Program-made: the position numbers and the translations under genes | Assembly (NCBI GenBank): GCA_023270155.1 | Contig: JAGLTB010000056.1 | Coordinates: 1-36,817, forward strand | Direction: 5' to 3' | From: Candidatus Heimdallarchaeota archaeon | GTDB lineage: Archaea > Asgardarchaeota > Heimdallarchaeia > Heimdallarchaeales > Heimdallarchaeaceae | DNA length: 36,817 bases | Shown here: one piece after another, positions 7,047 to 15,164 of the stretch | Layout of the letters: the number at the start of each line of letters is the position of its first letter | Numbering within the stretch: the stretch's first letter is position 1 | Notes under the pieces: generated by a model | The model's input: the letters and a program-made list of their open reading frames with translations, nothing else | Database searches by the model: none | Told to the model about the DNA's origin: nothing

Positions 7047-10000
7047 ATGAGTACAGAAGAAGAAAAACCAAGAATAGGCGTTTTTATCTGCAAATGTGGT
7101 AAGAATATAGCTTCGAAAGTAGCTGTTGAGAATGTTGCCAAATATGCAGAAGATCTAGAGAATGTTGAATTTAGTCAGATAAACACTTTTACCTGTTCTG
7201 CTGTTGGACAAGGAGCAATTGAAGAAGCTGTCAAAACTCATAATCTTAACAGAGTAGTAGTAGCCAGTTGTTCTCCAACAATGCATGAAAGTACATTTCA
7301 AACTGTAACAGAAGAAGCAGGTTTAAACAAGTACCAATTTCAGATGGCTAATATCAGAGAGTTTGCTTCTTGGGTTACAAAAGATCCAGAACAAGCAACA
7401 GAAAAAGCAAAACGGTTAATAAGCGGAGCTGTTGCACGAGTTGGATATCATGAACCTTTGGAAGAATCAATCGTTCCTATCAATCCAAATACACTAATTA
7501 TCGGAGGAGGAATTGCAGGTATTTCTGCTGCTCTTAAAATTGCGGATGCTGGGCATAGAGTGTATCTCGTAGAGAAAACTCCATCAATTGGAGGAAGAAT
7601 GGCGCAACTTGATAAAACATTTCCTACATTGGATTGTGCAGCTTGTATTCTGACACCAAAGATGGTTGATATTGGAAAACACCCAAATGTTGAACTTCTT
7701 TCATATTCAGAAGTTGTTTCTGTCGATGGATATGTTGGTAATTTCCAAGCTAAGATCAGGAAGAAACCACGCTATGTTGATATGGAAAAATGTACAGCTT
7801 GTGATGATTGTAGTGACGTTTGTCCAGTTTTAGTTCCAGATGAATTTAATGAAGGTTTATCAATGCGAAGGGCAATCTACGTACCTTTTCCTCAAGCTGT
7901 TCCTCAAAAATACACAATTGATAAGCATTCTGACAGATCTCCTTGCAGAGTAAGTTGTCCAATAGATAACAATCCTCATGCATATGTAAGGTTGATAAGT
8001 GAGCAGAAATATGATGTTGCATTATCAAAGATTCGAGAAGCGAATCCATTTCCTTCAATATGTGGACGTGTATGTGAGCATACATGCGAGGATGTCTGTA
8101 AACGAGGAGAATATGATGACCCAGTAGCTATTATGTCTCTCAAAAGATTTGCTTCTGATTACTTCAGAAATAATGAGGATCCTGTTGAAGTTATAACTCC
8201 AACCAGAAATGAGAAAGTTGCTATAATTGGTGCTGGTCCTTCTGGTTTAACTTGCGCAAACAACCTACTGGAAAAAGGTTATCCAGTTACTGTTTTTGAG
8301 CAATCTGATAAACCTGGAGGATTGATGACTAGTTGTTTACCTAGCTACCGAATTCCAGAAGAAGTTGCAATGTATGATGTTAAAAGAATATTGGATCGCG
8401 GAGCAAATTACAAAAACAACACGAAAGTTGGTAAGGATATTACTCTAGAAGATTTACAAAAAGAATATCAAGCTATATTTGTTGCGATAGGAATGCAAAA
8501 TCCTGCAAAACTGGATTTACCAGGAATTGACCTAAAAGGTGTTCTATATGGTTTACCTTTCCTCAAGGAAGTAAAAACAGGAAATAAACCTAAGGACTTG
8601 GGAAATAAAGTTATTGTAATAGGAGGAGGAAATGTAGCTATTGATTGTGCAAAATCTGCTTTAAGACTTGGTGCAAAAGAAGTAAATGTAGTTTGTCTGG
8701 AATCTAGAGATCTTTCATGCGACGATGCAATGCCTGCTCATGAATGGGAGATAGAAGATACTGAAGAAGAAGGAATAAAAATCCATACCTATTTAGGTCC
8801 TGAAAAAATACTGGGAGAGGATGGAAAAATCAAAGGAATGGAAACAAAAGTATGTGTTTCAGTCTATTCAGAAGATGGAAGTTTTCATCCATTATATTCA
8901 GGAGAAAAAGGTCCCACATTAGAAGGTGACACAGTAATCATTGCTATAGGCCAACGTACAGATTTAACTGGATTTGAGAGCTTAGAAACTGGAATTGCAG
9001 GAACATTGAAAGCAGATAACATCACTTATGAAACAAGTCAACCTGGAATTTTTGCTGGAGGAGATATTGTTTTTGGTACTCCATCCGTTGTTAATGCTGT
9101 AATGGAAGGTACTGAAGCAGCGATATCCATAGATCGTTTCCTCAACAATGAAGACTTAAAAGCTGGTAGAATAAAAGACATGAGCAAAGTTGAAATTGTA
9201 GATAGAGATGTAGAAATCAAATCAAGAGTAAGAATGTCCAAAGCACCTGTGGCTGAAAGGATTAAAGACTTCCGTGAAATAGATTTAGGTTACTCTGAAG
9301 AAGAAGCAATCACAGAAGCTGAAAGATGTATTTCTTGCGCGGTGTGTTGTGAATGTTTGGAATGTGACATAATCTGTGAACCAAAAGCAATTGATCATAC
9401 ACAGAAAGAAGAGATATTAGAAGTTGATGTAGGTGCAATTGTAGTAGCAACAGGTTTTGATGGATTTGATGCAACAAGAAAACCAGAATATGGTTATAAG
9501 AAATATCCTAATGTTATCACATCTCTTGAATTCGAGAGATTGTCAAGTGCAAGTGGTCCAACAGAAGGGGACCTTATAACTAAAGACGGAAGACCAATTG
9601 AAAGTGTAGCAATCATTCACTGCGTTGGAAGCAGAGATATAAACACTAACCAACATTGCTCAAGGCTTTGTTGTATGAATGCATTGAAAGATGCAAATAT
9701 CATCAGAGAAAAGCTCCCAGATTCAACTGTTTATGAATTCTATATAGATATTCGAGCTGCAGGAAAAGGATACGAAGAATATTACCAGAAAATGCTGAGG
9801 AGTGATATTCGAATTATTCGAGGAAAAGTAGCTGAAATAACAAACATTCCTGATACAAAAGAAGATGAAGGCAAACTAATCGTAGTTGCAGAAGATACCC
9901 TCATAGGGGCAATATTGAGAGTCCCTGTTGACTTAGTCATCCTCATGGTGGGAATAGAACCAAAGAAGGATGCAAGAGATCTTGCGCACATACTTCATCT

Positions 10001-10424
10001 ACCTTGTACAGAGGAAGGTTTCTATGTTGAAAGACATCCAAAATTAGCTCCTACTGACACAGTTATTGAAGGAATCCATGTTGCTGGAACTTGTCAGTTC
10101 CCAAAAGATGTTCCTGACTCAGTAGCTCAGGGAGAGTCTGCAGCAGCGTCTGTTCTCTCGAAAATATCACGAGGAGAATATGTTACAGAGCCAACTAAAG
10201 CACATATTGAAGATGACTTATGTTCTGGATGTCGAAATTGTATCGGTCTCTGCCCCTACTTAGCTATTAGCTTCGATGAAGAAAAGGAAATAGCTCACAT
10301 TGATACCGCGGTTTGTGCAGGTTGTGGAGTTTGCGTTGCAAGCTGCCCATCAGGAGCAATTATACACAAAGGCTATACAGATGAACAAATCTTCGCAGAA
10401 ATTCAAGGAGTTCTAACAGATTAG
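7047..10424 (+). CDS. hdrA: HdrA fused to a GltD/NfnB-like NAD(P)H:FAD oxidoreductase module
   Basis: Flavin-bifurcating core of the Hdr complex, 1125 residues against roughly 650 for methanogen HdrA. Domains in order: an N-terminal HdrA domain with C15-x-C17; the HdrA Rossmann/FAD domain (GGGIAGIS near residue 152; DCAACILTPKM near 197); a ferredoxin-like cluster CTACDDCSDVCP (~249). Next comes an inserted module of about 400 residues like the small subunit of glutamate synthase: SPCRVSCP (~300), CGRVCEHTCEDVC (~338), FAD site GAGPSGL (~395), NAD(P)H-site GGGNVAIDCA (~527) and AGGD (~671). HdrA then resumes (CISCAVCCECLEC ~761, HCVGSRD ~858) and ends with two [4Fe-4S] motifs (CSGCRNCIGLCP ~1058; CAGCGVCVASCP ~1090). 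There is no frameshift across the joins. The start ATG follows GAGATGATAAA. Confidence 0.93.
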   Translation: MSTEEEKPRIGVFICKCGKNIASKVAVENVAKYAEDLENVEFSQINTFTCSAVGQGAIEEAVKTHNLNRVVVASCSPTMHESTFQTVTEEAGLNKYQFQMANIREFASWVTKDPEQATEKAKRLISGAVARVGYHEPLEESIVPINPNTLIIGGGIAGISAALKIADAGHRVYLVEKTPSIGGRMAQLDKTFPTLDCAACILTPKMVDIGKHPNVELLSYSEVVSVDGYVGNFQAKIRKKPRYVDMEKCTACDDCSDVCPVLVPDEFNEGLSMRRAIYVPFPQAVPQKYTIDKHSDRSPCRVSCPIDNNPHAYVRLISEQKYDVALSKIREANPFPSICGRVCEHTCEDVCKRGEYDDPVAIMSLKRFASDYFRNNEDPVEVITPTRNEKVAIIGAGPSGLTCANNLLEKGYPVTVFEQSDKPGGLMTSCLPSYRIPEEVAMYDVKRILDRGANYKNNTKVGKDITLEDLQKEYQAIFVAIGMQNPAKLDLPGIDLKGVLYGLPFLKEVKTGNKPKDLGNKVIVIGGGNVAIDCAKSALRLGAKEVNVVCLESRDLSCDDAMPAHEWEIEDTEEEGIKIHTYLGPEKILGEDGKIKGMETKVCVSVYSEDGSFHPLYSGEKGPTLEGDTVIIAIGQRTDLTGFESLETGIAGTLKADNITYETSQPGIFAGGDIVFGTPSVVNAVMEGTEAAISIDRFLNNEDLKAGRIKDMSKVEIVDRDVEIKSRVRMSKAPVAERIKDFREIDLGYSEEEAITEAERCISCAVCCECLECDIICEPKAIDHTQKEEILEVDVGAIVVATGFDGFDATRKPEYGYKKYPNVITSLEFERLSSASGPTEGDLITKDGRPIESVAIIHCVGSRDINTNQHCSRLCCMNALKDANIIREKLPDSTVYEFYIDIRAAGKGYEEYYQKMLRSDIRIIRGKVAEITNIPDTKEDEGKLIVVAEDTLIGAILRVPVDLVILMVGIEPKKDARDLAHILHLPCTEEGFYVERHPKLAPTDTVIEGIHVAGTCQFPKDVPDSVAQGESAAASVLSKISRGEYVTEPTKAHIEDDLCSGCRNCIGLCPYLAISFDEEKEIAHIDTAVCAGCGVCVASCPSGAIIHKGYTDEQIFAEIQGVLTD

Positions 10425-10433
10425 GTGATAAAA

Positions 10434-10901
10434 ATGGTAGTTACAAAAGAAGAAAATGTAAAACAAACTGATTGGGAACCAAAAATTATAGGCTTCCTTT
10501 GCAAGTGGTGTTCATATTCCGCAGCTGATTTGGCTGGAATTAGTAGAATGGATTACCCACCTAATGCTATATTTATAAAAGTACCTTGTTCAGGAAGAGT
10601 TGATCCAACTTTTGTATTGAAAGCTTTTGCAGATGGTGCTGATGCAGTTTTTATAGCAGGATGTCATCTTGGGGATTGTCATTATATCGAAGGAAACTAT
10701 AAAGCTATGAGAAGATATGAACTACTTAAAGCAACCCTTAAACAAATGGGATTAGATGAGAGAAGATTCCGTTTAGAATGGATTTCTTCATCAGAGGCTA
10801 AGCATTTGAAAGTATTTGTCACGGAATTCACTGAACAATTAAAGGAACTTGGACCAATAGAATTACCTACATTGGCACCCTTAGCAAAGGAGGAGATTTA
10901 A
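10434..10901 (+). CDS. mvhD: MvhD/FlpD-like [2Fe-2S] protein, the hydrogenase-Hdr adaptor
   Basis: Small iron-sulfur subunit that passes electrons from the [NiFe] hydrogenase to HdrA; 155 residues. The FlpD/MvhD cysteine set is present: FLCKWCSYSAADLAG, VPCSGRVDP and GCHLGDCHYIEGN. The longer frame starts with a GTG at 10425 directly after the hdrA stop. That GTG is part of the Shine-Dalgarno GGTGA, which lies 5 nt before the ATG at 10434, so I use the ATG. Its position between hdrA and mvhG is the standard order for this complex. The C-terminal ~50 residues are helical and charged and would contact HdrA. Confidence 0.92.
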   Translation: MVVTKEENVKQTDWEPKIIGFLCKWCSYSAADLAGISRMDYPPNAIFIKVPCSGRVDPTFVLKAFADGADAVFIAGCHLGDCHYIEGNYKAMRRYELLKATLKQMGLDERRFRLEWISSSEAKHLKVFVTEFTEQLKELGPIELPTLAPLAKEEI

Positions 10902-10902
10902 C

Positions 10903-11868
10903 ATGAGTGAAAAACTAAAAATAGCCTTCTACTGGGCTGCAAGTTGTGGTGGATGCGAAGTAGCAGTCTTAGACATTGATGAGAAAATTCTAGATGTAGT
11001 AGCAATAGCTGATATTGTTTTCTGGCCTGTTGCAATTGATATCAAATATAATGATGTAAGAGCAATGGAAGACAAAAGCATAGATGTTACATTCTTTAAT
11101 GGTTCTATTCGAACTGAAGAAAACGTAGAATTAGCTAGACTTCTAAGAGCAAAATCTAAAGCTCTAGTAGCTTTTGGTTCTTGTTCTTGTTCTGGAGGAG
11201 TAATAGGTTTAGGAAATCTTTCTACTAAAGAAGAGTTGTTACATAGAGCGTATAATACTAGTGATTCAACTGTAAATCCTGATCAAGTACGACCTCAATT
11301 ACAGTATAAAGAAGTACATATCCCTGATGTGTTAGAGAGTAATTATGCTCTAGATCAAGTCGTCGATGTTGATTATTATTTACCTGGATGTCCACCAAAA
11401 GATACTCTTGTCTGGAATGCAATTGAGGCAATAGCAACTGGACAACTTCCAGAGGTAGGGGCAGTACTTGCTCCCAATCTGACAGTATGTCATGATTGCC
11501 CTCGAGAGAAGCATGATGAGAGGACGATTAAGGAATTCAGAAGAATCTATGATTTCCAACCTGATGAAGTAAAATGTCTTCTAGAGCAAGGTCTAATTTG
11601 TATGGGACCTGCAACGCGATCTGGATGTGATGCTTCTTGCGTTTCGGTGAATATGCCCTGTCGAGGATGTATGGGTCCAACTGATCAAGTATTTGATCAA
11701 GGAGCTAAAATGATTTCTGTTTTAGGTGGATTAATAGATTCTGATGATCCTGAAGAAGTTAAAGAGATAATTAGCACAATTGTGGATCCAGTAGGAACTT
11801 TGTATTATTTCGGAGTATCCAAATCTCTAATAAAACAGAGTGGTGTTAAAAAGGAGGTAAGACAATGA
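10903..11868 (+). CDS. mvhG: Group 3c-like [NiFe] hydrogenase small subunit (MvhG)
   Basis: Small subunit, 321 residues, carrying the iron-sulfur relay from the NiFe site. The proximal-cluster motif is C15-G-G-C18 (AASCGGCE), followed by FGSCSCSGG and LPGCPP. The C-terminal half has further clusters: VCHDCPREK, LICMGPATRSGC, DASC and CRGCMGP. No twin-arginine signal is present, so the enzyme is cytoplasmic, as expected for Mvh. A strong AAGGAGGAG ribosome site precedes the ATG. The stop overlaps the mvhA start by 4 nt (ATGA), which implies translational coupling and equal production of the two subunits. Confidence 0.93.
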   Translation: MSEKLKIAFYWAASCGGCEVAVLDIDEKILDVVAIADIVFWPVAIDIKYNDVRAMEDKSIDVTFFNGSIRTEENVELARLLRAKSKALVAFGSCSCSGGVIGLGNLSTKEELLHRAYNTSDSTVNPDQVRPQLQYKEVHIPDVLESNYALDQVVDVDYYLPGCPPKDTLVWNAIEAIATGQLPEVGAVLAPNLTVCHDCPREKHDERTIKEFRRIYDFQPDEVKCLLEQGLICMGPATRSGCDASCVSVNMPCRGCMGPTDQVFDQGAKMISVLGGLIDSDDPEEVKEIISTIVDPVGTLYYFGVSKSLIKQSGVKKEVRQ

Positions 11869-13319
11869 CAGAAAAACCAGTTAAACGAATTACAATAGAT
11901 CCTGTTACCCGATTAGAAGGTCATGCTAAAATAGATATGATTCTTGATGACTCTGGTAAAATACAAGATGTTTATTTGCAAGTACCTGAATTTAGAGGAT
12001 TTGAAAAATTCTGTGAAGGAAGAAGAGTAGAAGAGCTACCTAGAATAACTCCAAAAATTTGTGGTGTGTGCCCAATGGCTCATCACATGGCATCAGCAAA
12101 AGCATTAGATCAAGCTTTCGGAGTTGAACCAACATCTGTAGCTCATAAACTCAGAGAACTAATGTACAATGCTTATGTCTTTGAAGATCATACCTTAGGA
12201 TTTTATTTCCTACAAGCTCCAGACTTTGTTGTTGGACCTTCTGCTCCAGCTGCTGAACGAAATATATTAGGTGTAATTGATAGAGTGGGAGTAGACACTG
12301 CAAAAGAAGTGATCAAGCACCGAGCATATGGTCAACAAATGCTACAAATTTTAACCGGAAGTAAAATCTTTCCTGCAGCTGCAATACCTGGAGGAGTAAG
12401 TAAAGGCTTATCAGAAGAAGATAGAGATAAGATGATTCCATGGGCAGAAAGTGGAATTGAATTTGCTAAATTCACTCAACAAATCTTTCATGATGTTGTT
12501 CTAGAAAACAAAGATTATGTTGATGTTATTGTATCTGATATCTATAATCTCGTTGCTTACAACATGGGTCTTGTCGACAAAAACAACAAAGTTAATTTTT
12601 ATGATGGACCTATACGAGTAACCTCTCCTGAAGATAAGGAATTCGCAAAATTTGAACCAAAAGATTACTTGCAGCATATAGCTGAAGTCCCCGTACCTCA
12701 TAGCTATGTAAAAAGAACCTATCTAAAGAAACTAGGTCCTGAAGATGGTTTATACCGTGCAGGTCCATTAGCTAGGTTAAATGCTTCTGATGGTATGGCA
12801 ACACCTTTAGCTCAAAAAGAATATGAAAAATTCTATAGTGTATTAGGAGGAAAACCTGCTAATCAAACGCTTGCTTACAACTGGGCTAGAGTAATTGAAC
12901 AGCTTTATGCAGCAGAGAGAGTACTTGAACTACTGAATGATTCTGAGATTACAAGTGATGATTTCAGAACACTAGCAACTGAAACGCCTACCGAAGGTGT
13001 AGGAGTAGTAGAAGCATGCAGAGGAACTCTTTATCATCACTACAAATGTGACGAGAAAGGACTAGCAAAGGAAGTAAATCTTATCGTAGCAACAACTAAT
13101 AATAAATTTGCACTTGAGAAATCAGTTGAAAAAGCTGCAAGAGGTTTAATAAAATCTGAACAACCTGACCAAGGAATACTAAACATGGTTGAAATGGCAT
13201 TTAGAGCATACGATCCTTGTATGGCTTGTGCTACACATTCTCTACCAGGTAAAATGCCAATAATTATTAATCTCTTAGATAAGAATAAAAACATAATTCG
13301 AAAAATACAAAGAGAGTAA
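11865..13319 (+). CDS. mvhA: Group 3c-like [NiFe] hydrogenase large subunit (MvhA)
   Basis: Catalytic subunit, 484 residues, that splits or forms H2. The L1 motif is PKICGVCPMAHH with nickel ligands C66 and C69; a lysine (K64) stands where many homologues have Arg before I-C-G. The L2 motif is DPCMACATH with C452, C455 and H458. A further 26 residues follow H458, so the protein is made as a precursor and needs a C-terminal endopeptidase, which is not in this window. VTRLEGHAKI near the N-terminus is the typical entry motif. It is the last gene of the hdr-mvh operon, followed by a T-rich terminator. The Mvh-Hdr gene order supports H2:ferredoxin/disulfide electron bifurcation. Confidence 0.93.
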   Translation: MTEKPVKRITIDPVTRLEGHAKIDMILDDSGKIQDVYLQVPEFRGFEKFCEGRRVEELPRITPKICGVCPMAHHMASAKALDQAFGVEPTSVAHKLRELMYNAYVFEDHTLGFYFLQAPDFVVGPSAPAAERNILGVIDRVGVDTAKEVIKHRAYGQQMLQILTGSKIFPAAAIPGGVSKGLSEEDRDKMIPWAESGIEFAKFTQQIFHDVVLENKDYVDVIVSDIYNLVAYNMGLVDKNNKVNFYDGPIRVTSPEDKEFAKFEPKDYLQHIAEVPVPHSYVKRTYLKKLGPEDGLYRAGPLARLNASDGMATPLAQKEYEKFYSVLGGKPANQTLAYNWARVIEQLYAAERVLELLNDSEITSDDFRTLATETPTEGVGVVEACRGTLYHHYKCDEKGLAKEVNLIVATTNNKFALEKSVEKAARGLIKSEQPDQGILNMVEMAFRAYDPCMACATHSLPGKMPIIINLLDKNKNIIRKIQRE

Positions 13320-13345
13320 TTTTCTTTCTTTCTTTCTTTTTTTAT
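13320..13345 (+). terminator. T-rich terminator after mvhA
   Basis: A run of TTTC units followed by T7 and TTTTA directly after the mvhA stop. Pyrimidine-rich T tracts without a hairpin are typical archaeal terminators. It closes the six-gene hdr-mvh operon. Confidence 0.55.
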
Positions 13346-13408
13346 TTTATAAATTGTTAATAGAATTGAAAAGTGAAATTTATTAAGGATGAAATCATTC
13401 TTTAGTCA

Positions 13409-15076
13409 ATGAGAATAAGAACAATTCTGAAAACCTTAATCTTAATTGTCTTGATTACTAACTTACAATCAAGCAATGTAACATCATTTAATACTGATGT
13501 TGTCAAGGAACAGAATTATACTTCTTATATTTGGCTATGGGAAGAATTGAATGGAGCTCCAGGTAATATACCAGGAGAAGATGTGGTATTCTGGGGTGAT
13601 AACCTAGGACCTTATCACAATTATACAGAAATGGTAAATAAATTAGAATTTTTAAACGAAAGTTTCCCAGAAATTGTTGATTTGTTCTCACTTGGAAAGA
13701 CATGGAGTGGGAATGAGATATGGTGTGTAAAACTAACAAATGAAACAGTAACGACTGCAAAATCTGAATACTATGTTGTAGGTAATCACCATGCACGCGA
13801 ATTAATCTCTGTAGAAAATTCACTCTATTTTCTAGATAGAATTATCTATGAAACACAATTTGGTAATTTCACTAATCTTCTATCAAACATGGAATTATAT
13901 GTTATACCAATGTTAAATCCTGATGGTTTATCGATAATACATAACTATCCCCCACAAAGAAAAAATATCAGAGAAATTGATGATGATGGAGATGGAACTA
14001 TTATAGATGAGTACGAGATAGTATACTTTTGGAATACAACAACTGAAACATCTGAAATAATGGAAATAGATCTTGATGGGGATCTTTTAAGAGGAGAGGA
14101 TCTACCAGGAGGTGTAGATTTAAACAGAAATTATATAGCTTTTTGGAATGTTTCAGGAGGTTCTTCTCCCAATAAAATAGATTCAACTTATCGAGGTGTA
14201 TTGCCTTTTAGCGAGAATGAAACGCAGATTATGAGAGATTTCATGCAAGAACATTTCTTCAACTTTGCAGTGAGTCTTCATAGTGGAATCCAAGCAATTA
14301 TTTCTCCTTGGGGTTATAACGGTTCATACCCTATTGCTGAAGGAGCTGAATTTATCGCTCTTCTTTCAGAGTTAAAAAGCATTACATCTTTACCTTCATG
14401 GGAAGAAATCCCTGGAAGTTATAATGCTTCTGGGACTTGGGACGATTATTCTTACTTATATCACAATATCATGTGTTTCACACTGGAAACATATAGTGGT
14501 TTTCCATCAGGTTCATTCTTTGATGATTATAATCCTTCTGGTAACGAAATATTAGCAAATTGTGAAATGGTTTTTCCAGCTTTAACTTATCTTGCTTCAG
14601 AACCTCAGCTAACTTACTCAAATACACCTCCATCTCTTGTTGTTACAAATCCATCCAAAGTGAATCAAGTGTTTGATAACTATACAATTAGGTGGTCTAT
14701 GTCAGATGCTGAAGATGATCCTCTAAACTGTTCAGTACTTGTTTCTGGAAATGGTTGGAATTGGGCAGTACTAGCTTCAAATATAATGGGAAGTACATCG
14801 TTGTTCTGGGATGTTAAAGATCTTACACCAGGATCATATTATTTGAAAGTTGCAGTTACAGATGGGGAAAATTGGATTTCTGATGTAAGTGATATAAAAC
14901 TAAATGTAAAACAAGAACCTCCCAAATCCAGAGCTTCTTTCTGGATTTTAGCAGTATTTATAGGAGGTTCTGCGGTTGTGTATCTCTTTTTCTATATTAG
15001 AAAAACGAAAAAAATAGGAAAAGATTGGGAACCTGATTCATATAAAGAATCTCAAGCAAAAAAGAATAAAGAATAA
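13409..15076 (+). CDS. Secreted, membrane-anchored M14 zinc carboxypeptidase
   Basis: Extracellular peptidase of the carboxypeptidase T/A type, 555 residues. The first ~28 residues are a signal peptide (RTILKTLILIVLITNL). Zinc and active-site residues: H-A-R-E near residues 129-132 (GNHHARE), substrate Arg in VDLNRNY (~240), the third zinc ligand His in SLHSG (~290) and the catalytic Glu in FTLETYSGF (~360). Between zinc site and Arg are two Asp-rich loops, DDDGDG (~191) and DLDGDL (~222), which look like calcium-binding loops. A beta-sandwich-like domain (residues ~405-505) and a C-terminal transmembrane helix (FWILAVFIGGSAVVYLFFYI) with a basic tail follow. A TATA-like AAATTTATTAA lies ~25 nt upstream of the ATG. 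Confidence 0.9.
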   Translation: MRIRTILKTLILIVLITNLQSSNVTSFNTDVVKEQNYTSYIWLWEELNGAPGNIPGEDVVFWGDNLGPYHNYTEMVNKLEFLNESFPEIVDLFSLGKTWSGNEIWCVKLTNETVTTAKSEYYVVGNHHARELISVENSLYFLDRIIYETQFGNFTNLLSNMELYVIPMLNPDGLSIIHNYPPQRKNIREIDDDGDGTIIDEYEIVYFWNTTTETSEIMEIDLDGDLLRGEDLPGGVDLNRNYIAFWNVSGGSSPNKIDSTYRGVLPFSENETQIMRDFMQEHFFNFAVSLHSGIQAIISPWGYNGSYPIAEGAEFIALLSELKSITSLPSWEEIPGSYNASGTWDDYSYLYHNIMCFTLETYSGFPSGSFFDDYNPSGNEILANCEMVFPALTYLASEPQLTYSNTPPSLVVTNPSKVNQVFDNYTIRWSMSDAEDDPLNCSVLVSGNGWNWAVLASNIMGSTSLFWDVKDLTPGSYYLKVAVTDGENWISDVSDIKLNVKQEPPKSRASFWILAVFIGGSAVVYLFFYIRKTKKIGKDWEPDSYKESQAKKNKE

Positions 15077-15164
15077 TTCATTTTTAATATCTCTGCAACT
15101 AGCAAATTTTTTAAAGAAGGGAACGAACTAAGTATTATTAGTGGAAAGGTTCAAAGGGGTTTGA

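Noticed and set aside
7846-8085. Open frames on the minus strand inside hdrA (also 9038-9241 and 9782-9991)
   Set aside because: They are antisense to a gene with continuous, strongly conserved motifs, have no ribosome site or promoter, and their products are low-complexity.
3399-13319. Hdr-Mvh as evidence for methanogenesis
   Set aside because: No mcr, mtr or coenzyme M/B genes are in the window, and Hdr-Mvh is known from non-methanogens including Asgard archaea.
13320-13345. TTTC tandem repeat read as a microsatellite or regulatory repeat
   Set aside because: Its position directly after the operon's last stop and its T-rich character fit a terminator better.
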